Assembly (NCBI GenBank): GCA_036897095.1
Contig: JAYMSP010001772.1
Location: forward strand, 1-29,014
Reading direction: 5' to 3'
Origin: Plantago elongata
Lineage: Eukaryota; Streptophyta; Magnoliopsida; Lamiales; Plantaginaceae
DNA length: 29,014 nucleotides
Within the stretch, counting starts at the first letter, position 1. Each line of letters opens with the position of its first letter. The translations under genes and the position numbers were made by a program. Positions 19,201-29,014 of the stretch are shown piece after piece. The notes under the pieces are model-generated. The model ran no database searches and was not told the DNA's origin. It saw nothing but the letters and a program-made list of their open reading frames with translations.

Positions 19201-22200
19201 AGGAGGTGTGCATTCTACTACAAAACACCTACATGCTTATATTTTGAGTTTTGACCAGTGAGGCCCAGGGCCGAAGGTTATCCGTCAGTATACTGGAATA
19301 GTCTTATGAATACGGAGCATATCAAATGCTCCACTAAGCCCAAAATATTCATATCATTCTTCTGGTTGGCGTTCCTTTTCTGCCCAGCCTTATCTACTAT
19401 TCTTACTATTTAACACATCTGTAGGTCGTTGACTATCTAATTGATCCGTTTGTCGCGGGAACTAGCGGTGGAGATCCTGACTCTCTTTCTGTAAGTTATG
19501 TTTCTCGTTCTGATTTTACTACTGTATTGCTTTTGTTGACACTCTCTTGATCGCTTTTAGTAATGTACATTTGATCTGGATCAGCTACTGAGAGCTTCTT
19601 TCTTTTATATTTTTCTAAACAGATGCGCCATGTATTTCCTGAGTTATGGGAAATTGAGAAGAAGTAAGTTTCACTCTAACTTGGAGCTATGTTTAGTATG
19701 CTATTATTTGACCAATTCAGTATATTTCTACATATGTCAGGTATGGCTCAATCATATCTGGTGGTATTCAGTCTAAATTATCTGCCAAAAAAGAAACTGC
19801 TGCCAGAAGAGACTCCTCGACAAATAAGAAGCCCAAGCGTGGCTCCTTTTCTTTTCTTGGTGGCATGCAGGTCTGTGCAGATTAAATTTGTAAACCTTGC
19901 CATCAAATGTCCTGGATAAGTGAAAGAGACCAATAGTCACCTTAACATGATTCGGATAAGTCATAAGTTCATAACATTCTTGGTTTCCATTTACTGTGAA
20001 CATGATATTATTCTCTAATAAATGTGAAAGATTGCTGTCGAAATGAATCATCGCATATAAGAACTGGAATTCACATGATCACTGATGAAATAAAAAGGAT
20101 AAGGTTGTTAGCATGTGTTCTTTAACTTTTTTTTTTTTTTTTACATGCTTAACCTCAACTGTGAATCAGGGTTTTGTGGTATTAAACTTCTTGCATATTG
20201 TACTCGTACTTCACAACAATATATGACACGTTACCTTCAGGGCATATCTCGTTGCAACTATACATGGACAGTGCCTCTGCTGCTCTGAACTAGCTCACAA
20301 CTTACCGTTACATGTTTGCAGACTCTCACCAATGCACTTTGCAATGAACTTGGCAATGATGAACTTAAACTTCAATCTAAGGTGCTGGATTTATCTTGTC
20401 ATAGCAGCAATGATTCTCCGCTAGATAACTGGTCAGTTTCTTATGAGCTGGGAGACAGAAAGCTCTCGTGCGAGAAGTCTTTTGATGCATTAATAGTTAC
20501 AGTAAGTGCCATCTCCTCGGTAGTCCTTTGTAGATGTGCCTTTTCTATGGGGTGGGGGCATGAAGTTTATAAAATTTTCAATCTCTACTTCTTCCTAATC
20601 ACAAAATTGATTTGGTAAGATCTTATGTTGACTGTCATGATACTTTGCAAAACTGACATCTGCTCATATCTACGAGGCATACATTAACTCCTTTATTCTC
20701 ATAGGGTCAGGTTTTTGCATGCTCATTACCTTTTGCAGTAGAGACTGGCTTTTAATTCTAATTTCTTCTCTCAGGCCCCCCTTTCCAATGTTAAACAGAT
20801 GCGGATTAGTAGAAGAGGCAGCCCGTTCGTCTTAGACTTTCTTCCTGAGGTATGCAAATTTTTATTTGTGAAAGTGATTTAAAGAAAATAAAAAATCCTC
20901 AGAATGAATAAAATGATAACCTATTTTCCGTTCTTTCTTTTTAGAAAGGGCATTATATTATCCCTGTCTGCTAACTGGTGATGCTGTATCGGTTGATATG
21001 CTATTGGCATTTAAGTTGTGCACACTGCACACCTTTGCAGCCACACTTCTATTCTTCTGTAGTAAGATTGTGTGGTTGATATCTCCGTGGTCCAATTGGT
21101 ATATGTGCTTATCATTTGACAACATTTGCAGGTTAGTTATCTACCAATGTCTGTCATAATCACTACATTTAAGCGGGAAACTGTAAAGCGACCCCTTGAA
21201 GGTTTTGGTGTCTTGGTACCTTCCAAAGAGCAACAGAATGGTTTGAAGACACTGGGTACTGATAATTTACTTTTTGTCAAGAGCGACTGAATTTTTTATA
21301 ATAGTCTGTCCATGAACAACTGCTATAAATATTTGTATGCAGGAACACTTTTCTCTTCTATGATGTTTCCAGATCGTGCGCCCAGTGATGTTTACCTTTA
21401 TACTACATTTGTTGGGGGGAGTAGAAACAGGGAATTAGCCAAAGCCTCTAGGTATTTGAAGCTCCGTTGCTTGTTCACGGCGTCTGACTGTATGTACACA
21501 TTTCGTGTCTTTATGTGGATGAGCTTTCTAATGATCCTTTTTAACAGGGAAGAACTGAAGGAGATAGTGACTTCTGATCTAAGACAGTTGTTGGGGGCCG
21601 AAGGAGAACCTTCCTCTCTGAAGTAAGTTACTATATGCTTATGGAGTATTTACTAGACATTATTTAGGCAGCTTATGCACTTATGTTGGCTTGTAGCCAT
21701 TTATTGGTATTTGAAGATGGTGTTTATACCTGTGCTCAGTTTTTCTTTGAGCAAAATAAGCGAAGTCCAAAGAGCAACTCATTATGGCCACTTATAATTT
21801 ATAAACCTTTTAATTGCTACTATACAAATCCTTGCAAACCCCCAGCCCCAGCAGCACTCCGAGCCAATGATTGTGAAGTTGAGCAAGAAAATAACCCAGA
21901 GTGAATAAACCTGTGATGGATATGTTTCCTTACAGTCTGTGCTTAATTGCAGTCACTATTATTGGAGTAAAGCATTTCCCTTATATGGGCTTGGATATAA
22001 TTCGGTCACTGAAGCTATTGACAAGATGGAAAAAGACCTTCCGGGTTTCTATTATGCTGGTAAGCCTTCAGATTAGTATGTAGTCTTATCATATCCTTGT
22101 AATTTTAATTTGTTTCTGAATTAATGCCAGGTAATCACAAAGGAGGACTATCAGTTGGCAAAGCAATATCAACTGGTTGTGAAGCAGCTGATCTTGTGAT

Positions 22201-22243
22201 CTCATACTTGAACTCTTCTTCCGATACCAAGGGGAATACATGA
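16280..22243 (+). CDS. PPX2: Protoporphyrinogen IX oxidase, PPX2 type (18 exons)
   Basis: FAD enzyme that oxidises protoporphyrinogen IX to protoporphyrin IX, the last step shared by haem and chlorophyll synthesis. Exons: 16280-16403, 16504-16546, 16686-16821, 16908-16973, 17180-17230, 17320-17376, 17704-17774, 19169-19205, 19425-19490, 19623-19663, 19741-19870, 20322-20501, 20775-20849, 21132-21255, 21343-21451, 21548-21622, 21953-22059, 22131-22243. All have GT/AG borders and consistent phase, totalling 535 codons. The FAD-binding GAGVSG is at residues 52-57, followed by [14 protein letters not shown]. Other family blocks are [35 protein letters not shown] and, at the C-terminus, [18 protein letters not shown]. 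The second in-frame ATG (16373, MASAARE) would give 503 residues, the usual mitochondrial PPX2 length. The first adds 31 residues, as in dual-targeted spinach PPX2. The frame is open throughout, with no sign of decay. Intron 7 holds a solo LTR. Confidence 0.95.
18055..19051 (-). mobile_element. Probable solo LTR in PPOX intron 7
   Basis: On the minus strand the segment begins TGTTGGAAATTATGAAGAAA and ends GGTGCAACA. These are TG...CA ends with TGTTG/CAACA inverted borders. A TATA-like CCTATAAAAGGGTCTC lies about 630 bases in (plus 18415-18431), followed by a pyrimidine-rich stretch, as expected for U3-R-U5. The flanks CTTTT (18050-18054) and CTTTG (19052-19056) are an imperfect 5-bp target duplication. 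No internal coding region is present. Intron 7 is 1394 bases, and without this segment it would be about 400. The left boundary is less certain, since TGTATAGAGG at 18110 is an alternative. Confidence 0.6.
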
Positions 22244-24272
22244 GATGATTTTTCTCAACAGACCTCATTGTTGCTTGGTAATAACACCACTCACTTTAGA
22301 GTCAGCCTCTCTTATCTTTAAGTAATATCTGACCTGATTTTCATTGTTATTTTTGCCTCCTGAAATGTGCACAGTAAGTTATTTATTTATCATACAGACG
22401 ATTCGATCAAGAATAGGGGTGACCTGAAGATGAACATGACCATGAAGGCAACGTGAGACTGCGTAGCTTCATGGCAAACTTATAATCCAACAACGGTAAA
22501 ATTTAGCGAATTTGTACTCCTACATAATGTATTGTTGTGAAGAGTGAAGTATGACGGACACATAACAAGTTATTGTTGTGTCTAAACATTATTCGAATAA
22601 TGATGAATAATATCGAAATCTTTCTCTGAATTTATTTGTTAATTTGCATAGAAAATTCTTGCATGGCAATGTCAGCATGATTTAGATTTTACTAAAACTT
22701 AGTTTTGCAGCATAAGGACACAAAGCCCAACTGAAGAGTTGTTCTCTTGTTTGATTCATGGTTGTTGTGTGATGTGACTGTAGAACCTTAATACTGGTGC
22801 ATACATTAGAACGTTAGCTGGAGAGCAATTGCCATCTCACACCATAAAAATAATTGTTTATTGAGAGAAAAATACACAAAAGTGAGTAAGATGTTTTTTT
22901 GTATATTTCATTATCAATACAGCACATTTCTTCTTCACAATCAGGTATAGCCATTTTTGGTGCCATCATCTGATGGAGACATATGAACCTACTCTCTCTT
23001 TCACTTGTTGGTTAATTTGATTACTGCCTTTGACTTGAACAGGTGAAGATCTGTTATTGTTTAAAGTTATAGATTGCACCATGTATACATATCTAAAAAA
23101 AAGTGATCAGTTGGTTCAAAAGAGGATAGTACTATCATGGTCACATGTTGGCATAATCGACTCCATTATACCGAATTTATGATTTATAATCTGCATATTG
23201 AATTTGCATAGTACTTGTGACAGGGACGACTTGTTTATGTTGACGAGTTTGGTAATTGTAATTTGTAAGTGAGTGAGATTCAAGTTGAACTAGGACAGCT
23301 TCAGGCTCTACCTTGGGAAATCCTGGCACCTACTACTTCATAGTACAAGCACAAAGCAGATTAAAATGAAGGATAATAAAAGCAGCATGATTATTTTCTT
23401 ATTTAAGCTAAGCAATGAGTAGAATATCTAATCAGAGATTGAATTAAGGCTACATAAATTAAAATATTTAGATTAAGCAAAACCATTGTCGGTGGAGTTG
23501 AATGAAATAATCCAAGTATTAGCTGTAAGGTCACGCACTAACCCCACCGTGACCACCACTCTTCACCTCTCGCTTGTCACCAAGTTCCACCTCAGATACC
23601 ATTGTCTTGAACCATGGCCTAATTTCAACTCGGCGAAATAGTACCTCAGAAATTTTTATACATAAATTATGTATTTTGACCACTTTACATTCATTTGTAT
23701 ATAAGAAAGTAGTATAGTTTATCCTCTCTTCTCTTTCCCTTAAAATTATTTCGGTTCTATTAAATTTTGTTCTATTTTACTTACTTATAATTTATAATTT
23801 AGTTGAGTTTAATTTTATTTTATTTAAATTAATTAATAAATTTCAGTAAAGATAATTATAGCTCTAATTTTAGAGATTTATTGGTATAGAATTTGAGTGG
23901 TATTTTTAATTAAAATTAAATTATTTTAATAAAATATTTAATTTGAATGGAGAGAAGGTGACTCTGACGGTATAACACACGGACACTTAAATTTTTTTAG
24001 TCACGAGAATTTCAATCATGTGGCAGGGGGTTATATCGATGAAATTGTTCATCCTTCCATGGGCTGCAATCACAGCCGCGTCTCACCTAATCCTTCTTGT
24101 CTTACATTATTAGTATTTTTCATCTAATCATTCTTAAACTAATAGTATTTTCAGTTGCAAACAAATTCCTATTCACCATTCGTACCACAAGCTGCACGCT
24201 TTTTCAAACTCTTGATTTTATTATTTCTCGGGCCATCACGAGTAATATATTAGTACTTGATTAAGTAGCGCA
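22244..24272. other. PPOX 3' UTR and AT-rich spacer
   Basis: The first few hundred bases are likely PPOX 3' UTR, with AATAAT/GAATAATAT sequences near 22600 as possible polyadenylation signals. Beyond that I see no gene. A locally GC-richer block at 23530-23640 has no frame I can recognise. 23640-24000 is strongly AT-rich. Confidence 0.4.
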
Positions 24273-24630
24273 AAGTTAAACATTCTATATCACTGAAGAA
24301 TATATTGAGCATCACTATAAAATATATACAACTCTCTCTCATTATAAAATTTTTTAAGGGGTAGATAAACACATTTCAATATGGTATCATAGTCCATAAT
24401 TTACTCAAGTGATGTGGATTTTGGACTTATTTCGTCCCCCTTTGCTTGCTCTGAACTTGTCCTATCTGTTACCACGTGTTTAGCTTGAGCTTGAGTCTAC
24501 CGACTCACACGTAAGACGACATGTTAAATATACCACATCGTTTGAGAGTATCTTGGACACCCATTATAAAATATGAAAACCCCCCTCCCAAAAAAAAAAA
24601 ACATTTTAAGGGGTAAATAAGCTTATTTTA
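24273..24630 (+). mobile_element. TRIM-like miniature LTR retroelement
   Basis: Two diverged direct repeats of about 106 bases flank a core of about 145 bases. Left repeat: about 24273-24378. Right repeat: about 24522-24630, starting TGTTAAATATACCACATCG. Shared blocks are GTTAAA, then TATAAAATAT, then TTTTAAGGGGTA(G/A)ATAA. Directly after the left repeat comes TGGTATCATAG at 24382, one base off the initiator-tRNA-Met primer-binding site TGGTATCAGAG. LTR, PBS, short non-coding core, LTR with no protein is the TRIM layout. The ends are worn and no target duplication is clear. Confidence 0.6.
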
Positions 24631-25130
24631 CTTATTTTGATAATAAATTTCTTAACTACGAGTGGCACCAAACACTAAATCCTGGATGCTCACAATGAAT
24701 TTGTTGGCATTAGATTTCCGTTCTCTTCCCGTTTCTATCATTTTCACATGATGTTCCAATTGAAATATTAAACTCGAACCAATTAATTAACAAATTAAGG
24801 CTAATCATAATTTTAATTAAAAATATTACACAAAACCTTGATATACAGTATCTCTCAGCAACATATGCGGTCCTTTTCAAATTAAGTCACAAAAACTTTG
24901 TGAATTCCTCAACATTTCGATATAAGATCAATATCATTACAGATTTATTCAATTACAAAAAGCATTTCGACATTTATAGCATACACACAATAAAACTACA
25001 GGTCCACTCTTTTTATATAGCTGTAAAGAATAAAAAGAACTCGTATAAAATGATGTAATATGGTTGGATTACAACAATATTCTATGCCTTTTTATCCCGA
25101 GTTTCTTTACCATTTGATATTTATTTGCTA
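24631..25130. other. AT-rich upstream region of the NT-C2 gene
   Basis: No coding frame is present. The end of this stretch should contain the promoter of the downstream gene. A TTTTTATATAGC sequence at about 25010-25021 is a possible TATA box, but the transcription start cannot be placed. Confidence 0.3.
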
Positions 25131-26047
25131 AAATCATTTGCAGCAGGAGAAAAAGACATTCTTCACTTCATTCAGACCTCAGATCCACATACACATTTTC
25201 TCTCTCTTGCTCTCTTCACATGTCTGTACAAAAGAGCAAAACTCAACAGTTACAAAACGCATCGTTTTAGCTTTCTTCTTCTTCCTCACATTCTTCTCCA
25301 TCAACACCAACTGTCATTTCCAACTGTAAGTTTTCTAACATCAATGAAGTTGCGTGAAAACGCAAACCAAACTGGTGCAGTAAGGCCATGCTACATTCTA
25401 TAAACATGAGTTGTGTTATGTGCTGTTTCTATTCAATGATATTAACCTCATGAGCATTTAGATAATTAGATCTGTATTGTTCATGATCTCTTAGCTACTT
25501 CGTGTTTAGCTTAGTTTTTACATTTTTTTTCTCTTCAGAAACATATGTTCTGCGTATGCTCATGTTTTAAGAAATTACCCGTGAATTTCATACGGTTTGT
25601 TTTTTGTGAGTAGTAGGCGCATTGGGCGAAACAGGAGTAGTATACACTTAGTTGCTATGACTTTTGCGAGTAGTAGGCGCATTTGGATGCATTTCGAGGT
25701 GCATTTATAGTTTTTCGGCTGATTAACTGTCTAGCATGTGCGACAATTTAATGTTGCTTGCTTATTTTTATTTTGGAAGAATTTAATTAGTAATCATGGT
25801 TTTCACATTCATGTACATTAAGTAATCTATGCTGTGATTGAGTAATTGAAATCAGATTTTATATAGAAATTCTTAACTTGTGTTTGTGAGTGTTATTTTG
25901 CATTCGATTTTTATGAATGAGAATGTATATCAATCTGGATGTATAATTTTCTCTCTACTTGATGTTTATGAGTTTGTTGTTTAAGGAGTTATTTTGATTC
26001 AACTTGTTAGGCAGTGAAGTGGTAGAAATACCGGTGTTGATGCGACA
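25131..26047 (+). promoter_or_regulatory. 5' UTR with intron of the NT-C2 gene
   Basis: A CT-rich leader (about 25150-25325) ends in CAACT before GTAAGT at 25326. An acceptor TTAGGCAG ends at 26014, and a further 33-base leader reaches the ATG at 26048. This predicts a 689-base leader intron (25326-26014), T-rich as plant introns are. The start of the leader is an estimate. Open frames inside the leader (for example 25125-25403) cross the predicted donor and resemble no protein. The intron contains a 22-base motif repeated with a 60-base spacing. Confidence 0.6.
25602..25683 (+). repeat. 22-base direct repeat in the leader intron, spaced 60 bases
   Basis: TTTTGTGAGTAGTAGGCGCATT at 25602-25623 recurs as the same sequence with one change (TGTGAG to TGCGAG) at 25662-25683. 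The 38 bases between the copies are not obviously repeated. Confidence 0.9.
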
Positions 26048-28949
26048 ATGGTGCTAGGTCTGAGGACCAAAACGCGAAGAAGTCCTTCGATTCAAGTTGA
26101 CTATATTATTCGTGTTCAGGAGATCAAGCCCTGGCCTCCGTCTCAATCGCTGAGAACGCTTCGTGCTGTTTCGATTCAGTGGGAACATGGTGAAAAGAAT
26201 TCTGGATTAACTAATCAAGCTGTCCCGTCACTCGGGGCAGGATCTGGTGTTGGTGATGGGAGAATTGAATTCAAGGAGTCTTTTAGGCTTCCGGTTACGC
26301 TAATTCGTGAATTGTCCATCAAGGGTGGGGATGGAGAGACTTTTCAGAAGAATTGTATCGAGTTTAATCTTTACGAGCCCCGTAGGGACAAAACAGTGAA
26401 AGGCCAACTACTAGGAACTGCTATCGTGGACTTGGCGGATTATGGTGTTATTAGGGAAACTGTGGGGATTAGTGCTCCTATTAGTTGCAAAAGGACATAT
26501 AGAAACACAGTGCAGCCTCTTCTCCACCTGGAAATCCAACCTGTTGAGAGGAACCGATTGAGTTCCTCCTCAAGGGACAATTTGACGAATGAAGCTTCAT
26601 TGGAGAGGAGCCACAGTGAGTCGGTTTCTGCACTGATGAGTGAGGAATATGCAGAAGAAGCTGAGGTTGCGTCATTTACTACTGATGACGATGTTTCCTC
26701 TCACTCGTCACTGGCTGTTGCTTCTGTTGCTGGAGAATCAAGTGGCAGTTTATCTCCTCAAACTAAAGAGGTATGCAGCTTGGACTAAACTCCTTTTTCC
26801 TTTTCGACTGTCTTTACAGATCCACCATAACACATTTAGGCAATTTATGTTTATTAGTGAGTAATCACAAATGTTATATTTTCAGTGTCTGATACATACA
26901 ATGTATTTTCCAATGTTATTCTTGTGGGGTTAAGTTCCCAAATGCATCAGTAATGACTGATTATAATGGTATCATGGTATGCAGATTGTGACACTACCTG
27001 AAACTGAAACGAAACATGACCATGTGCTGGATCAATTTGCTTCCATATCAGTTCCAGAGCAAAAGGCTCAATCTCAAGTTGAAACAGCTGGAAATTCATC
27101 TAGTTCATCGTCAATAGATTTGTCTTCTGATCTTGCATGGATAACACAAAAAATCCATTCACAAAGTATACCATCATCCGCAGCTGCAGACATAGAAATG
27201 CAGCAGGACAGCTCCGTTGATAAAAGCAATGAAATTGAAAAGGAATCAAACAATGCTCCAGAAAATAGTGTCACTGTGGTGACAGGCTCTACAGAATCCA
27301 CAGGAGATTCAGTTCACAAGAAAAATGCAGATTCGGTTTCTGTCCTTCGCGACCACCAGGATAATGGGATTGCTTCAGCTACAGGTACAGAGGATCTGCT
27401 TGAGACTGGAGAAGTGAACTCTTCTCGAAATGGATCAACCATCTGTGAGACTAAAGAACACGAGCAACGATATGCAGAAGATGGCATGCTTTCAGCTACG
27501 AAGCGAAACTTGGTTGTAAATGATAGGAAGTCAGTTCGATCGTCAGTCGAGACAAGCAGGAGTAATGGATCTGTTACAGCAAGTCCGTTTCTTGTATCTG
27601 ATGTTCCTACGAAAGTCCGATCCCTATCAAGTATTGAGCGGAGGGACATAAACATTTACCCAAAAGAAGCAAGGAACCTGCTTGCAGACAATAAAATCCA
27701 GGCTTTAGAGAGTAGAATCAAAATGCTTGAAGTAGAGTTAAGGGAAGCTGCTGGTATCGAGGTTAGCCTTTACTCAGTGGTTGCAGAGCATGGAAGTTCA
27801 ACGAATAAGGTCCATGCTCCTGCCCGAAGACTGTCAAGGCTCTACTTTCATGCCAGTAAACAGAATTCTAAAGCAAGGAGAGGAGGTGCTGGTAGAAGTG
27901 TTGTGTCCGGATTGGTTTTAGTAGCAAAAGCATGTGGAAATGATGTTCCTAGGTATGATTCATCTTAATATCTTTGTTTTACAGATTAACTTGAGGAGTT
28001 CTAATTTTTTTTTTTTTTTGATACAGACTAACGTTCTGGCTGTCAAACGCCATCACACTAAGAGTAATCATCGAGAGGTCCAATGGGAGAAATCAGTTTC
28101 CTGCTACTGTTGGACCTGCAATTGGAACTTCACATGACAAGAGCAAAAGCAAGAAATCACCAACTCTTAAATGGGATTCTGTACCCAGTAAGCTTTCAAG
28201 AAGTGCTATTGAGGAAAGTTTTAGTGACTTGGAAAACCCTAGAACATTTGTAGCTGCATTGGTGAAGGTTGAATCATGGATATTTTCTAGAGTCATCGAG
28301 TCGATATGGTGGCAGGTATTTCATGGTGCTTAAGTCATAATTACGTGTTTCTGTTGATTTTAATCGGATACTTGGATTATACATCAAGACATGGCTTACC
28401 TGAAGTAAACATGACTATATTTCCTTTGGTCGATTTGCTCTACAGACTTTTACCCCACATATGCAATCTGGTGCTGCCAACGCAATCCGTGAAAGTTTGG
28501 ATTCTAACTCGAGCAAGTTACTCCAGAGGTTGTCTAGTTCCTCTGATCAACAACATGGAACATATTCTCTGGAACTCTGGAAAAAGGCTTTCAGGGACGC
28601 ATGTGAATCCATATGTCCTGTGCGAGCTGGGGGACATGAATGTGGCTGTTTGCCTTTGCTACCCAAACTTGTAAATTTCTTATGAATTTTGCCATTTTTA
28701 CTTGAATGATGAATGTCTTGTGAAAAGTAGTGTACTCATACTATTTACTTGAATATGTACTTGGTTCATGACCAGATAATGGAGCAATTGGTTGCTCGAC
28801 TAGATGTGGCAATGTTCAATGCCATCCTCCGGGAATCGGCTGATGACATTCCTACTGATCCTATTGCTGACCCCATCAGTGATGCCGATGTTCTTCCTAT
28901 TCCAGTTGGCAAAACTAGCTTCGGAGCTGGAGCACAGCTGAAAAATGCG
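26048..28949 (+). CDS. NT-C2 (EEIG1/EHBP1 N-terminal) domain protein, C-terminus outside window
   Basis: Five coding exons: 26048-26770, 26985-27952, 28027-28315, 28446-28670, 28776-28949. Phase is consistent and they give 793 codons so far. Residues 1 to about 170 form an NT-C2 domain (YIIRVQEIKPWPPSQSLRTL, then GRIEFKESFRLPVTL, FNLYEPRRDKTVKGQLLGTA and LLHLEIQPV), a C2-like membrane or phospholipid-binding fold. A long Ser/Glu-rich, probably disordered stretch follows (about 175-460). Next come a short coiled coil (ALESRIKMLEVELREAAG) and a conserved C-terminal region (RLSRLYFHASKQ, RLTFWLSNAITLRVII, ICPVRAGGHECGCLPLLPKL, MEQLVARLDVAMFNAILRES). The last resembles the dilute (DIL)-like region of plant NT-C2 proteins related to Arabidopsis At3g01810. 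The exact function of this family is poorly known; a role in membrane or cytoskeletal organisation is inference. Exon 5 ends at GCG before GTAAGA, and the remaining exon(s) are beyond the window. Confidence 0.9.
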
Positions 28950-28969
28950 GTAAGAATTATTATTATCAA

Positions 28970-28986
28970 CCCCCCCCCCCCCCCCC
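28970..28986. repeat. Run of 17 cytosines near the window end
   Basis: An uninterrupted C homopolymer lies in the intron after exon 5. The 28 bases after it (GCTCTTAACCCGGCCC...) are much more GC-rich than the neighbouring introns. It may be a real tract or a sequencing/assembly edge. Confidence 0.8.
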
Positions 28987-29014
28987 GCTCTTAACCCGGC
29001 CCGTGATGCCATCG

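Noticed and set aside
21901..22083. 60-codon plus-strand frame over the PPOX exon 17 region that seems unlike PPOX
   Set aside because: It is the wrong frame; joining exon 16 at 21622 to exon 17 at 21953 restores the expected [12 protein letters not shown] sequence, so there is no frameshift.
16280..22243. Possible herbicide-resistance variant residues in PPOX
   Set aside because: The sequence looks like an ordinary PPX2; without alignment to numbered references I cannot assign any known resistance position.
23530..23640. Locally GC-richer block that might be a gene fragment
   Set aside because: Neither strand gives a frame I can match to a known family, and stops interrupt the minus-strand reading; left as unexplained spacer.
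1..29014. tRNA, rRNA, CRISPR arrays or a multi-gene defence or biosynthetic system
   Set aside because: I saw no tRNA-like cloverleaf, rRNA core or spaced repeat array, and the three genes belong to unrelated pathways.

Overview
This window is nuclear DNA from a flowering plant, probably a eudicot. It is AT-rich, its genes have many short exons with GT/AG introns, and it carries plant transposable elements (Copia, hAT-like, PIF/Harbinger-like, TRIM-like). Nothing bacterial or viral is visible. I cannot name the species. Exon boundaries below were read by hand from splice sites and reading-frame phase.

Left part (1-14220): a tandem pair of aldo-keto reductase genes of the perakine-reductase / auxin-induced PCNT115 type, both on the minus strand. 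The copy at 10509-14044 has seven exons and an open 343-residue reading frame with the catalytic residues present. The copy at about 938-8724 is a broken relative. It keeps exons 1-3, a degraded exon 4 and part of exon 5, and it stops abruptly against a Harbinger-like MITE. Its first intron has grown to about 6.1 kb because a decayed Copia retrotransposon lies in it (about 3103-8270, pol on the minus strand). That element has stops, frameshifts, a truncated 5' LTR and a piece of gag in reversed orientation. A hAT-like element with GAGCTCGAGC-rich ends (9402-10316) lies between the two reductase genes.

Middle part (14220-22250): a foldback-type MITE (about 14220-14994), then an AT-rich spacer, then a complete 18-exon gene for the PPX2-type (mitochondrial-class) protoporphyrinogen IX oxidase on the plus strand. 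It has two in-frame start codons 31 codons apart, the arrangement known to allow dual chloroplast/mitochondrial targeting in spinach PPX2. Intron 7 carries a probable solo LTR. Site II (TGGGCY) promoter motifs lie just upstream.

Right part (22250-29014): a gene-poor spacer with a small TRIM-like retroelement (about 24273-24630), then the 5' part of a gene for a large NT-C2 (EEIG1/EHBP1 N-terminal) domain protein on the plus strand. This gene has an intron in its 5' UTR and five coding exons, and it runs off the window end at a poly-C tract.

The three gene families are not known to work together; they appear to be chance neighbours. The main interest is how transposable elements dismantled one of two duplicated reductases, plus the two-start PPOX gene. 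I found no evidence for a new multi-gene system.
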